This document shows positions 30,265-40,245 of a stretch of DNA of 64,000 nucleotides, piece after piece. Both the position numbers and the translations under genes were made by a program. The notes under the pieces are model-generated. The model made no database searches, was not told where the DNA came from, and saw nothing but the letters and a program-made list of their open reading frames with translations. The first letter of the stretch is position 1, and the number at the start of each line of letters is the position of its first letter. The stretch covers positions 1 to 64,000 of the forward strand of contig CACSJR010000006.1 in assembly GCA_902706235.1 (NCBI GenBank), read 5' to 3'. Origin of the DNA: Citrobacter sp. 18056 (GTDB lineage: Bacteria > Pseudomonadota > Gammaproteobacteria > Enterobacterales > Enterobacteriaceae).

Positions 30265-31467
30265 ATGGAATCCTGGAAGGTTAATCTTATTTCCGTCTGG
30301 TTTGGCTGTTTCTTCACCGGTCTCGCCATCAGTCAAATCCTGCCTTTTTTACCGCTGTACGTCTCCCAGCTTGGGGTGACGTCGCACGAAGCCCTGTCGA
30401 TGTGGTCCGGGCTGACCTTTAGCGTCACGTTCCTGGTGTCCGCTATTGTCTCGCCAATGTGGGGCAGCCTCGCGGACCGTAAAGGGCGCAAACTGATGCT
30501 GCTGCGTGCCTCTCTCGGAATGGCGATTGCGATCCTGCTGCAGGCTTTTGCCACCAACGTCTGGCAGCTGTTTATTCTGCGCGCCATCATGGGTTTGACG
30601 TCAGGTTACATACCGAATGCAATGGCGCTGGTAGCCTCCCAAGTGCCGCGTGAGCGCAGCGGCTGGGCGTTAAGCACGCTGTCGACTGCACAAATCAGCG
30701 GCGTGATTGGCGGACCACTGCTCGGCGGTTTTCTGGCCGATCATGTTGGCCTGCGCGCGGTGTTTTTCATCACCGCCATTTTGTTGACGGTGAGTTTTTT
30801 GGTGACGCTGTTCCTGATTAAAGAGGGTGCACGCCCGGTAGTCAGCAAAGCGGACCGGCTCAGCGGCAAAGCGGTGTTTGCTTCACTCACCTATCCAGGC
30901 CTGGTTATCAGCCTGTTTTTCACCACTCTGGTTATCCAGCTCTGTAACGGCTCGATTGGCCCGATTCTGGCGCTGTTTATCAAATCGATGGAGCCGCAAA
31001 GTAATAACATCGCGTTTTTGGCCGGGATGATTGCCGCCGTGCCGGGAATTTCTGCGCTGATTTCTGCTCCCCGGCTTGGCAAACTCGGTGACCGCATTGG
31101 GGCGCATCGCATATTACTGGCCACGCTATTCTGTGCGGTGGTGATGTTCTTCGCGATGTCATTTGTCACCACGCCATTCCAGCTCGGCGCGCTGCGTTTC
31201 CTGCTCGGCTTTGCCGACGGCGCGATGTTACCCGCCGTACAGACGCTGCTGCTTAAATATTCCAGCGATCAGGTCACCGGCCGCATCTTCGGATATAACC
31301 AGTCGTTTATGTATTTAGGCAACGTGGTCGGCCCGCTGATCGGTGCATCGGTGTCGGCAATGGCCGGCTTCCGCTGGGTCTTTGTTGCCACGGCGATAGT
31401 TGTGCTGATAAACCTTATTCAACTCGCCATTATGTTGCGCCGCCGCCAGCGTATTGCGGTGAATTAA
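30265..31467 (+). CDS. MdtG-like multidrug efflux MFS transporter
   Basis: A 400-residue major-facilitator protein with 12 predicted membrane segments. It carries the DHA1 motif A in [19 protein letters not shown] and motif C-like [15 protein letters not shown]. It is clearly related to E. coli MdtG (fosfomycin/deoxycholate efflux) but differs throughout, and E. coli has no such gene between ddlA and iraP. The drug range is unknown. A CRP-type site lies upstream and a hairpin follows the stop. Confidence 0.82.
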   Translation: MESWKVNLISVWFGCFFTGLAISQILPFLPLYVSQLGVTSHEALSMWSGLTFSVTFLVSAIVSPMWGSLADRKGRKLMLLRASLGMAIAILLQAFATNVWQLFILRAIMGLTSGYIPNAMALVASQVPRERSGWALSTLSTAQISGVIGGPLLGGFLADHVGLRAVFFITAILLTVSFLVTLFLIKEGARPVVSKADRLSGKAVFASLTYPGLVISLFFTTLVIQLCNGSIGPILALFIKSMEPQSNNIAFLAGMIAAVPGISALISAPRLGKLGDRIGAHRILLATLFCAVVMFFAMSFVTTPFQLGALRFLLGFADGAMLPAVQTLLLKYSSDQVTGRIFGYNQSFMYLGNVVGPLIGASVSAMAGFRWVFVATAIVVLINLIQLAIMLRRRQRIAVN

Positions 31468-31480
31468 ACGAATAACTCTC

Positions 31481-31512
31481 AGGGGGTAGGATATTATTTA
31501 TTCTATCCCCCT
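31481..31512 (+). terminator. Hairpin after the MdtG-like gene
   Basis: Agggggtag and ctatccccct form a near-perfect stem with one bulged base and an AT-rich loop, followed by TAATTTT, 14 bases after the MFS stop. A likely terminator. Confidence 0.6.
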
Positions 31513-31661
31513 TAATTTTGGTGGGATAAACCGAGGAGAGAAACGTTTCGCTAATAATTCAATTTGCATAATTGGGGATTTATAGAATAATTCTTATACT
31601 GGCTATGCATTACGGATCATCGGTGCTACCGTCTCAGGCATTATCATAAGGAAGTCTCGCC

Positions 31662-31922
31662 ATGAAAAATCTGATTGCAGAATTGTTGGTAAAGCTTGCG
31701 GAAAAGGAAGAAGAATCAAAGGAGTTAGTGGTTCAGGTAGAAGCGCTGGAAATAGTCGTCACTGCGCTCTTACGCCATATGCGACAGCCGGAGCAACAGG
31801 CGTTAATCACCGATATTGAATCTGCCCTGGATGAAGCAAAACCAGAGCTTGAGGTTCCCGCACACGATGCCGAATTACTGCATCAATATATAAAAAAGCT
31901 ATTACGGCATCCGCGTAATTAA
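31662..31922 (+). CDS. iraP: RssB anti-adaptor IraP
   Basis: An 86-residue protein, the same length as E. coli IraP (YaiB), starting [20 protein letters not shown]. It is mostly helical, with a coiled-coil N-terminal half. IraP binds RssB and so blocks ClpXP degradation of RpoS during phosphate starvation. Here it is followed directly by psiF, because the phoA gene that lies between them in E. coli is missing. Confidence 0.92.
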   Translation: MKNLIAELLVKLAEKEEESKELVVQVEALEIVVTALLRHMRQPEQQALITDIESALDEAKPELEVPAHDAELLHQYIKKLLRHPRN

Positions 31923-32088
31923 GGCGCATGCCGTATTGTACAGCGTCGGCTCATCAGTAGTCGTCGCTATGCATTATTTTACCCATCAGTATTTCCTTAT
32001 CCCTCTGCGCTATTTTTCTGCCTCTAAAGTGGTTTTTTTCGCTTCAGCGACCAGACTTACTAAGATCCCCTCATAGAAGGATGGTGCA

Positions 32089-32409
32089 ATGAAAATAACA
32101 TTACTGGTTACCCTACTGTTCGGTCTGGTGTTTCTCACAACGGTGGGAGCAGCAGAAAAAACGACGACCCCGCAACAACAGCGAATGACGACTTGCAACC
32201 AGCAGGCCACGTCGAAAACGCTGAAAGGCGATGCCCGAAAAACCTATATGAGCGACTGTCTGAAAAACAGCAGTTCAAAACCGGCAGAGAAAAGCCTGAC
32301 GCCGCAGCAGCAGAAAATGCGGGAATGTAATTCCACGGCGACTCAGCAATCGCTGAAAGGTGACGATCGTAATAAATTCATGAGTGCGTGTCTGAAGAAA
32401 ACCGGCTAA
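32089..32409 (+). CDS. psiF: Phosphate-starvation-inducible protein PsiF
   Basis: A 106-residue exported protein with a signal peptide of about 21 residues ending VGAA. The mature part is two tandem copies of a ~33-residue unit: TPQQQRMTTCNQQATSKTLK followed by DARKTYMSDCLK, and TPQQQKMRECNSTATQQSLK followed by DDRNKFMSACLK. Each holds two Cys, suggesting one disulfide per unit. E. coli psiF is co-transcribed with phoA; here it has its own 166-base upstream region. Function unknown. Confidence 0.92.
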   Translation: MKITLLVTLLFGLVFLTTVGAAEKTTTPQQQRMTTCNQQATSKTLKGDARKTYMSDCLKNSSSKPAEKSLTPQQQKMRECNSTATQQSLKGDDRNKFMSACLKKTG

Positions 32410-32420
32410 TGCGGATGTAA

Positions 32421-32456
32421 AAAACGGGTGAATCGCCAGTGCGGTTCACCCGTTAT
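32421..32456. terminator. Bidirectional terminator between psiF and proC
   Basis: A perfect 10-bp stem, aacgggtgaa with ttcacccgtt, lies between the convergent stops. A runs on the left and a short T stretch on the right let it serve both strands. Confidence 0.75.
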
Positions 32457-32458
32457 TG

Positions 32459-33268
32459 TCAGGACTTACTGAGCTTTTCTGATTTTTCCATGCAGCTAAC
32501 CATCGCTTCGATAACCGCTGAACGGAAACCTTTTTCCTCTAGCACGCGGACCGCTTCAATGGTGGTACCGCCTGGGGAGCACACCATATCTTTCAGTGCG
32601 CCCGGATGCATGCCGGTTTCCAGCACCATTTTGGCTGAGCCCATCACCGCCTGCGCGGCGAATTTATAGGCCTGCGCGCGCGGCATACCGCCCAGCACGG
32701 CAGCATCAGCCATCGCTTCAATAAACATAAAGACATAGGCTGGTGCAGAACCGCTGACGCCGACGACCGGGTGGATCATCGGCTCTGCAATGACTTCGGC
32801 TTCACCGAAGCAGCGGAAAATCGATACCACATCGGCGACGTCTTCGCTGGTCACCAGCGCATTTGGCGTAATGGACGTCATGCCCGCATTCACCAGTGAA
32901 GGAGTATTTGGCATGGCGCGAACAATTTTGCGGTCATGGCCCAGTGCCTGCGCGAGCTGATCGAGAGTAACGCCCGCGGCAATGGAAACCACCACGGTGT
33001 CTTTATTGAAGCTGGACGTCACGTCGCTCAGCACTTTGGTCATAATGCCCGGCTTCACGGCACCGAAGACGATGTCCGCCACGTGGGCGACTTCCTGGGC
33101 GCTTTCGGCAGCGTTAATGCCGTACTGATTGTGAAGGGCGGCGACTTTTTCTGGTGATGGCGTGTAAACCCAAATCTGAGTAGGCTGTACCTGGCCGCTG
33201 GCGATCAGGCCACCAAGAATGGCCTTACCCATATTACCGCAGCCGATGAAACCGATTTTTTTGTCCAT
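32459..33268 (-). CDS. proC: Pyrroline-5-carboxylate reductase
   Basis: A 269-residue enzyme (E. coli length) for the last step of proline synthesis, reducing pyrroline-5-carboxylate with NADPH. The Rossmann motif is at the N-terminus ([17 protein letters not shown]), and the family signature near the C-terminus reads [20 protein letters not shown]. The gene is monocistronic and divergent from yaiI. In E. coli, dgcC (adrA) lies between psiF and proC; here only 49 bases separate them. Confidence 0.95.
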   Translation of the reverse strand: MDKKIGFIGCGNMGKAILGGLIASGQVQPTQIWVYTPSPEKVAALHNQYGINAAESAQEVAHVADIVFGAVKPGIMTKVLSDVTSSFNKDTVVVSIAAGVTLDQLAQALGHDRKIVRAMPNTPSLVNAGMTSITPNALVTSEDVADVVSIFRCFGEAEVIAEPMIHPVVGVSGSAPAYVFMFIEAMADAAVLGGMPRAQAYKFAAQAVMGSAKMVLETGMHPGALKDMVCSPGGTTIEAVRVLEEKGFRSAVIEAMVSCMEKSEKLSKS

Positions 33269-33381
33269 TCTGTCTCTCTCTCAGCGTTTTTCTGATAATG
33301 CGTATTAGCTTAACATCTTGTGACTATGCCCGAAGAAGAAAGCAGGCGACAATACCCCGGTTATTTTATTCAGGAGTGAGT

Positions 33382-33840
33382 ATGGCGATTTGGGTGGATG
33401 CGGATGCGTGTCCGAATGTGATTAAAGAGATCCTGTTCCGCGCGGCGGACAGAACACAAACGCCGGTCACGCTGGTGGCTAACCAGAATCTGCGCGTACC
33501 GCCTTCGCGGTTTATCCGTTCGATGCGTGTTCCGGCCGGTTTTGACGTGGCGGATAACGAAATTGTGCGTCAGTGCCAGCCGGGTGATTTGGTGATTACC
33601 GCCGACATTCCTCTGGCGGCGGAAGTGCTGGCCAAAGGCGGCGCGGCGCTGAATCCGCGCGGTGAGCGTTACAGCGATGCCACCATTCGCGAGCGTCTGA
33701 CGATGCGTGATTTCATGGATACGCTGCGCTCCAGCGGGATCCAGACTGGCGGCCCGGACACGTTGTCTCAGCGTGACCGCCAGCAGTTTGCCGCTGAACT
33801 CGACAAATGGCTACTGGCGGTTCAGCGCGGACAGAATTAA
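33382..33840 (+). CDS. yaiI: UPF0178 family protein YaiI
   Basis: A 152-residue protein starting [18 protein letters not shown] at 33382, preceded by CAGGAG, the same length as E. coli YaiI. The conserved DADACP motif and the middle stretch [20 protein letters not shown] are those of the DUF188/UPF0178 family, a PIN-like nuclease fold. Activity unknown. Its stop overlaps the DUF2076 gene by 4 bases tail to tail. Confidence 0.9.
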   Translation: MAIWVDADACPNVIKEILFRAADRTQTPVTLVANQNLRVPPSRFIRSMRVPAGFDVADNEIVRQCQPGDLVITADIPLAAEVLAKGGAALNPRGERYSDATIRERLTMRDFMDTLRSSGIQTGGPDTLSQRDRQQFAAELDKWLLAVQRGQN

Positions 33841-34538
33841 GTCCAGCTATCGTCATCGCCGCCAAAGTCGTCGTTACTGAAATCATCGTTATTGAAATCA
33901 ACATTGCTCCAGTCGTCGCTTCCGCTGTTGGCGGTGTAGTCGGTGCCATCATCCGGCAGAAACTGTGCGTCGCTGGCCTGATTCAGGTCATCCGCCGCCG
34001 GGGTCTGTGGTTCCTCAATGATGTTCACAATCTCCTGCGGATGCGTGCCGGAGAACATGTTCATCAGCATATTGCCGAGGACGACGCCACCTGCAACGCC
34101 CGCGGCGGTTTGCAGGGCGCCGCCCATAAAGCCGCCACCGCTGCGACCCTGAGCATAATTCTGAGCCTGCGGGGGCGCGTAACCGGCCTGTGGCGGCGCA
34201 GAACGGGCATAATTTTGCGCGCCGGGAATCGGGTCACTCACGTGTGGCTGCGACTGACCGCCGCCAAACAGCCCGGCAAGGAATCCACCGCTGTTTTGTT
34301 TCGTTGACTGAAGCTGAGCAACATTGCTCTCCAGCGCCTGAATACGTTCGTTCAGCTGCTTAATGGCGGCTTCCTGAATCAGGATAGTCTGTGCCATATA
34401 GTACGGAGCGGCAGGCTGAGCCTGAACATGTTGCGCAATAACGTTCTCGGCGGTAGCATCGCGCGGCGCACTTTGCGCTTCGGCCTGTTGCAGACGCGAA
34501 AAGAGTCCGTCGATCAGCCGTTGTTCTTCAGATTGCAT
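33837..34538 (-). CDS. DUF2076 domain protein
   Basis: A 233-residue protein. It has an N-terminal helical part with [17 protein letters not shown] (coiled coil), a Gly/Pro/Gln-rich centre with [11 protein letters not shown] and [14 protein letters not shown], and an extremely acidic tail of Asp/Asn repeats ([17 protein letters not shown]). This is the DUF2076 layout; the family is uncharacterised and likely periplasmic or envelope-linked. The low-complexity tail explains the skewed base use. It is divergent from aroL. Confidence 0.82.
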   Translation of the reverse strand: MQSEEQRLIDGLFSRLQQAEAQSAPRDATAENVIAQHVQAQPAAPYYMAQTILIQEAAIKQLNERIQALESNVAQLQSTKQNSGGFLAGLFGGGQSQPHVSDPIPGAQNYARSAPPQAGYAPPQAQNYAQGRSGGGFMGGALQTAAGVAGGVVLGNMLMNMFSGTHPQEIVNIIEEPQTPAADDLNQASDAQFLPDDGTDYTANSGSDDWSNVDFNNDDFSNDDFGGDDDSWT

Positions 34539-34702
34539 GGATCACTCCTCGATAAGACGAACGGTACAGTGCTTAGTGTGTCTGAAACATTTGCACTGTA
34601 AATATACGGTACGTAAACCTATGCATAAATGTGTTACCTTTTGCAGCCGGACAGGGGTTGTCAAACTGTCGCCCTTTCATGTAAGGTTGCCGCAACACTA
34701 AA

Positions 34703-34720
34703 TGACACTATTTCTTTACA
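34703..34720. promoter_or_regulatory. Probable upstream TyrR box of aroL
   Basis: TGACACTATTTCTTTACA matches the TyrR box TGTAAA-N6-TTTACA with a perfect right half and a weak left half. E. coli aroL carries several such boxes. Confidence 0.45.
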
Positions 34721-34779
34721 CTCTCATTCTGCCCAATAGCCAATAATAATAGCCAAGACGTCGGGATTTAGAGTGATGG

Positions 34780-34797
34780 TGTAATTATTATTTTACA
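34780..34797. promoter_or_regulatory. TyrR box of aroL
   Basis: TGTAATTATTATTTTACA is an 18-bp dyad matching the TyrR box almost perfectly. It lies 82 bases before the aroL start, as expected for repression of aroL by TyrR with tyrosine or phenylalanine. Confidence 0.7.
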
Positions 34798-34804
34798 CTT
34801 ACTT

Positions 34805-34824
34805 GCGTACTAGTTTGGTGATAT
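34805..34824. promoter_or_regulatory. Probable TrpR operator of aroL
   Basis: GCGTACTAGTTTGGTGATAT contains the GTACTAGTTNG core of TrpR operators, just downstream of the TyrR box. In E. coli aroL is repressed by TrpR as well as TyrR, from the same arrangement. Confidence 0.6.
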
Positions 34825-34878
34825 TATCACCGGCTCACCAGTACGCCTTGCCACACCGCAGTACCAGGGGGATTTTCA

Positions 34879-35436
34879 GTGATAACACAGCCTATTTTTC
34901 TTATTGGCGCCCGCGGTTGCGGTAAAACCACGGTCGGGCAGAAGCTCGCCGGGGCATGTCATTTTGATTTCATCGATACCGACGTTACCCTCCAGGAGCG
35001 TGCGCAACAGAGCATCGCCGATATAGTGGCGAAAGAAGGCTGGCCCGCGTTTCGCGCGCTTGAGACCCAAACGCTGCAATCTGTCACTGCGGCGCAATCC
35101 GTTATTGCCACCGGCGGCGGTGTCATTCTGGCACAGGTTAATCGTGAGTTTCTGCGCGACAACGGGATCGTTATCTATCTGAAAGCGCCAGTTACGGTAC
35201 TCGCCGGGCGCCTGGAAGCTTGTCCGGAAGAATCTCAGCGTCCAACGCTGACCGGCAAACCTATCAGCGAAGAAGTGCGTGAAATTCTGGCCCAGCGTGA
35301 TGCGCTGTACCGCGAAACGGCGCATTTCACGGTGGACGCCGCCTGTGAACCTAATGACGTCGTGGCGCAAATTTTGGCGGCAATCGCCTCCGTTCATCCC
35401 ACCACCGTGGCGGTAAATTCGGCAACCGCTGGCTAA
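34879..35436 (+). CDS. aroL: Shikimate kinase II
   Basis: A 185-residue kinase starting at GTG 34879, with CAGGGGG upstream. The P-loop is GARGCGKTTVG (residues 10-20). The shikimate-binding Asp is in DFIDTDVTLQE, the second site in ATGGGVILAQVNREF, and the lid in EESQRPTLTGKPISEEV. It phosphorylates shikimate in the common aromatic pathway. The C-terminus is about 11 residues longer than in E. coli (174), with a low-complexity tail TTVAVNSATAG that is probably disordered. yaiA follows 39 bases later. Confidence 0.93.
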   Translation: MITQPIFLIGARGCGKTTVGQKLAGACHFDFIDTDVTLQERAQQSIADIVAKEGWPAFRALETQTLQSVTAAQSVIATGGGVILAQVNREFLRDNGIVIYLKAPVTVLAGRLEACPEESQRPTLTGKPISEEVREILAQRDALYRETAHFTVDAACEPNDVVAQILAAIASVHPTTVAVNSATAG

Positions 35437-35475
35437 CGCCTATACTTAACGCTCTGAACCGAAAGAGGAAGAGCT

Positions 35476-35667
35476 ATGCCGTCAAATCCCCCATATCCAC
35501 GTGAAGCCCGTGTTGTCGCCGTCGAGAAGGGCGATCCGGGCCAGTCAGTGACCTGGTATCAGCTGCGTGCTGACCACCCAAAACCCGATTCGCTGATCAG
35601 CGAACATTCCACCGAGGCGGAAGCCGTCGACGCCAAACGGCGTTACGAAGATCCCGATAAGTCCTAA
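35476..35667 (+). CDS. yaiA: Small protein YaiA
   Basis: A 63-residue soluble protein ([20 protein letters not shown]) matching E. coli YaiA, which is co-transcribed with aroL. It is charged, with no membrane segment. Preceded by AAGAGGAAGAG. Function unknown. Confidence 0.9.
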   Translation: MPSNPPYPREARVVAVEKGDPGQSVTWYQLRADHPKPDSLISEHSTEAEAVDAKRRYEDPDKS

Positions 35668-35916
35668 TTCAGCCTTAGTTGCGCAACGCCTGTGATAAGC
35701 GGGCGTAAATCACACTTTTTAGCTAAAATTAATGTTAATAAAAAGTTAAGCTCCAGAAATTACTGGAGTGCACTGGCGCCATCTGGAATCTTTACAAACG
35801 CCCGCAGAAGGGAGCTGCTACGCTTCTGAACGGTTGTTTTTTAGCCATTTAGGGGGCTATTCTTCAGCAGTAAGCCTGTGTCGAAGCTGTGATTGTCGTG
35901 ATAAAAGGTAAATAAC

Positions 35917-36961
<1,045 letters not shown>

Positions 36962-36979
36962 GCGCTACCTTTAAAAATA

Positions 36980-37004
36980 AGCCTTCCTGTTTGCGCAGGA
37001 AGGC
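36980..37004. terminator. Bidirectional terminator between ppnP and rdgC
   Basis: Agccttcctg and caggaaggct form a perfect 10-bp stem with a 5-base loop, flanked by A-rich sequence on the left that gives T residues for rdgC on the minus strand. Confidence 0.75.
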
Positions 37005-37010
37005 TCTTAC

Positions 37011-37922
37011 TTAACGCTGAGCTTCGCCGCCCAGCCCTTCCACCAGATTCGCCACCAGCGCAGCCAACTCTCCGGTCATCAGGATAAAGTCGGCATCGAA
37101 ACGCTGATCGTAATTCTCGCGCTCAATGTCTTCATTCTGATCGCGCAGTTCATCGCAGAACTTCAGGCGTTTAATCGACGCATCGTCGCAGATCATAAAC
37201 TGAATGCGTTGCTGCCAGTCGAGAGCCAGTTTGGTCACCACTTTCCCGGCTTCAATGTGTACTGCGATTTCGTCGCTGACCAGATCCTGCTTTTTCGCGC
37301 GGATGACGCCACCGTCTTCGAGGATCGCTTTCAGTTCCGCTTCATCAAGCAGCTGGAAGCCCTGTGCCACGTTGCCGGAGCGAACCCACTCGGTCAGCGT
37401 CAGCTCAATTGGATTTTCCAGCGCCAGCGGAACCACCGGCAGCGAGCCGAGGGTTTTACGCAGCAGTGCGAGGGTGTCTTCACCTTTTTTCGCACTGGCA
37501 CAATCGACCATGATCAATCCGTTGACGGTATCGATCCACAGCATTGTCTGGCTGAAACGACTGAAAGCGCGAGGCAGTAGCGAGTGCAGCACTTCATCTT
37601 TCAGGGAATCTTTTTCGGTTTTCTTGAGCTTACGGCCCTGATCGGCTTCGAGCTTGAGGATCTTCGCTTCCAGAGACTGTTTCACTACCGACGATGGCAG
37701 GATCTTCTCTTCCTTACGGGCACAGACCAGGATCTGGCCATTGGCCTCATGCGTGAAAGCATCACTGTGCGATCCCATCGGCGGTACCCAACCGGTTTTT
37801 GCCATATCCTGGCTGCCGCAAGGGGTAAATGCCAGCGAGGCTAACTGTTTCTCCATCTCATCTGCGCGCAACGTAATGTCGCGGCTAAGACGGTAAACCA
37901 TTAAATTTTTGAACCACAGCAT
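37011..37922 (-). CDS. rdgC: Recombination-associated protein RdgC
   Basis: The start at 37922 ([20 protein letters not shown]) gives 303 residues, as in E. coli. RdgC forms a ring-shaped dimer around duplex DNA and restrains RecA loading. The full N-terminal, centre and tip domains are present. The upstream 13 codons of the frame are not conserved. Divergent from mak. Confidence 0.93.
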   Translation of the reverse strand: MLWFKNLMVYRLSRDITLRADEMEKQLASLAFTPCGSQDMAKTGWVPPMGSHSDAFTHEANGQILVCARKEEKILPSSVVKQSLEAKILKLEADQGRKLKKTEKDSLKDEVLHSLLPRAFSRFSQTMLWIDTVNGLIMVDCASAKKGEDTLALLRKTLGSLPVVPLALENPIELTLTEWVRSGNVAQGFQLLDEAELKAILEDGGVIRAKKQDLVSDEIAVHIEAGKVVTKLALDWQQRIQFMICDDASIKRLKFCDELRDQNEDIERENYDQRFDADFILMTGELAALVANLVEGLGGEAQR

Positions 37923-38015
37923 GATAATTTCCACGGCTTTGTCGTTAAATTCAGCGGGCATGATAGCGAATTGTCACTATGCTTGCATTGTTAATCAGGC
38001 ACCGGGGAGGCTTCT

Positions 38016-38921
38016 GTGCGAATAGGAATAGACTTGGGTGGTACTAAAACAGAGGTCATTGCACTCAGTGACCAGGGCGAGCAACTGTATCGTCATCGTC
38101 TGCCGACGCCGCGCGATGACTATCAGCAGACGATTGAAACCATTGCCACGCTGGTCGGGCTGGCAGAGAAGGAAACCGGGCAGACCGGCACCGTAGGCAT
38201 GGGCATTCCAGGCTCCATTTCGCCGTATACCGGGGTGGTGAAAAACGCCAATTCTACCTGGCTCAACGGGCAGCCTTTCGATAAAGACCTGGGTAAGCGG
38301 CTTAATCGCGAAGTGCGACTGGCGAACGATGCCAACTGCCTGGCGGTGTCAGAAGCCATCGACGGTGCCGCAGCGGGTGCGCAAACCGTTTTTGCGGTGA
38401 TTATTGGCACAGGCTGCGGTGCGGGCGTCGCGCTCGGCGGCAGGGCACACATTGGTGGTAACGGCACGGCGGGCGAGTGGGGGCACAATCCACTGCCGTG
38501 GATGGACGAAGACGAACTGCGTTACCGCGCGGAAGTGCCGTGCTACTGCGGAAAACAGGGGTGCATTGAAACCTTTATCTCCGGCACCGGTTTTGCGACG
38601 GATTATCATCGTCTGAGCGGGCAGCCGTTAAAAGGCAGTGAAATCATGCGTCTGGTTGAAGAACAGGATGCGGTGGCAGAACTGGCGCTAAGTCGCTATG
38701 AACTGCGGCTGGCGAAATCTCTGGCTCACGTGGTGAATATTCTGGATCCGGACGTGATTGTGCTCGGTGGAGGAATGAGTAACGTCGAGCGCCTGTATAA
38801 AACGGTGCCGGGGCTGGTGAAGAATTTTGTCTTTGGCGGGGAGTGTGAAACGCCGATCCGCAAGGCGGTGCACGGCGATTCCAGTGGCGTACGTGGTGCC
38901 GCATGGTTGTGGCCGCTCTAA
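38016..38921 (+). CDS. mak: Fructokinase (manno(fructo)kinase)
   Basis: A 301-residue ROK-family sugar kinase starting at GTG 38016 behind GGGGAGG. The ATP motif is [10 protein letters not shown] (residues 4-13). The ROK zinc site is seen in EWGHNPLPW (His) and [15 protein letters not shown] (three Cys). The catalytic Asp is in [12 protein letters not shown]. It phosphorylates fructose and mannose with low constitutive expression in E. coli. Confidence 0.94.
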   Translation: MRIGIDLGGTKTEVIALSDQGEQLYRHRLPTPRDDYQQTIETIATLVGLAEKETGQTGTVGMGIPGSISPYTGVVKNANSTWLNGQPFDKDLGKRLNREVRLANDANCLAVSEAIDGAAAGAQTVFAVIIGTGCGAGVALGGRAHIGGNGTAGEWGHNPLPWMDEDELRYRAEVPCYCGKQGCIETFISGTGFATDYHRLSGQPLKGSEIMRLVEEQDAVAELALSRYELRLAKSLAHVVNILDPDVIVLGGGMSNVERLYKTVPGLVKNFVFGGECETPIRKAVHGDSSGVRGAAWLWPL

Positions 38922-38951
38922 ATCAGGCTGCCCTGGTCAACAGGGCAGAAT

Positions 38952-40121
38952 TCAGATTGAGGAGAATGCAGGCACAGGCCTGTGTTTCAAGCGAGCATAC
39001 AGCAGCAACGAAAACATCGCGAAAAATGACAGAAGGGCCGCGGGGAGCGCCACATAGTTGTAGGCAAAACCCGCGGTCAGCATCAATCCGCCACAGTAAG
39101 CGCCGACTGCGCTCCCCAGATTAAAGGCCATTTGTCCCCCGGCCGCACCCAGCATTTCGCCTCCTTTCGCATTTTGCAGCAGCAAAATTTGCAACGGTGC
39201 GGAGAGTGCAAAAAGCCCCATACAGCAGATAAATGTCAGACTAAGCGACGCGAATTGGCCACCGCCAAACAAAAACAGCAGGCCCAGCGAAAGCGCAATA
39301 ACCAAATCCGTCACAATGGCGATGCTGAGCGGAGAGAATTTTCCGGATAAGCGACCACTCAACAGATTGCCCGAGACCATTCCCAGCCCCGCCAGCATCA
39401 TAATCACCGTCATTTTCCCTTCGGAAAAACCGGCGACCGTCATCATGAACGGCTTGATATAGCTAAACCATGCGAAGACACCGGCATTGCCAAAGAGAGT
39501 CGCAGCGAATATAAACCAGGGGGCGGGTGATTTCAAAAAGTGAAACTGATTACGCAATTTGGTTCTGGCGTTATCCGTAATATTGGGCACCCAACAGGTC
39601 ACCGCGGCCATCACCGCGATATTAAACATGGCTATCAATAAAAAGGTGTAGCGCCAGCTAAATTCCTGGCTAAGCCAGGTGCCAAGCGGCACACCGAGCA
39701 GGTTCGCGACGGTCATTCCACTGATCATCCCCGCGACGGCAGACGTCACTTTTCCGGGGCTGGCGAGTTTTGACAATATAATAGCGCCCACGCCAAAGAA
39801 GGCACCGTGAGGAAAACCGGAGACCAGTCGGCCTGCCGCGAGCATCCAGTAAGAGGACGACAGGGTGAACATCGCATTACCGACCAGGCAAAGGGCCAGC
39901 AGAAAAATCAGGATATGTTTAAGGGAAAAACGGTTGGAAAACAGGGCGATAACCGGCGCCCCCAGCACCACGCCGAACGCATACCAGGAGATCATATGCC
40001 CGGCCATGGGGATAGAAATTCCTACGTTGCCGGCAAGTTCCGTCAGCACGCCCATGATACCAAACTCAGCCATGCCCAGGCCGAACGTGCCCAGTGCTAA
40101 AGATAAAATGACTTTTTTCAT
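38952..40121 (-). CDS. araJ: MFS transporter AraJ
   Basis: A 389-residue major-facilitator protein with 12 membrane segments, starting MKKVILSLALGTFGLGMAEF. It is close to E. coli AraJ (394 residues), which is induced by arabinose through AraC but is not needed for arabinose growth; its substrate is unknown. It is convergent with mak and lies downstream of sbcC on the same strand, 124 bases away. Confidence 0.88.
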   Translation of the reverse strand: MKKVILSLALGTFGLGMAEFGIMGVLTELAGNVGISIPMAGHMISWYAFGVVLGAPVIALFSNRFSLKHILIFLLALCLVGNAMFTLSSSYWMLAAGRLVSGFPHGAFFGVGAIILSKLASPGKVTSAVAGMISGMTVANLLGVPLGTWLSQEFSWRYTFLLIAMFNIAVMAAVTCWVPNITDNARTKLRNQFHFLKSPAPWFIFAATLFGNAGVFAWFSYIKPFMMTVAGFSEGKMTVIMMLAGLGMVSGNLLSGRLSGKFSPLSIAIVTDLVIALSLGLLFLFGGGQFASLSLTFICCMGLFALSAPLQILLLQNAKGGEMLGAAGGQMAFNLGSAVGAYCGGLMLTAGFAYNYVALPAALLSFFAMFSLLLYARLKHRPVPAFSSI

Positions 40122-40245
40122 ACTGACTCGTTGCGAGGGAATGTGCCCGGAACATCAGGCCGCGTAGTAAAGCCCAGCTTGAGGTAAAAGCGGGGCTAAA
40201 CCAAGGGCTTATTCTTCTGTCTATATTGACGAAACTGCTACGTCA

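Noticed and set aside
34876-35397. 173-codon reverse ORF opposite aroL
   Set aside because: aroL has a P-loop, TyrR boxes and a ribosome binding site; the reverse frame is a shadow.
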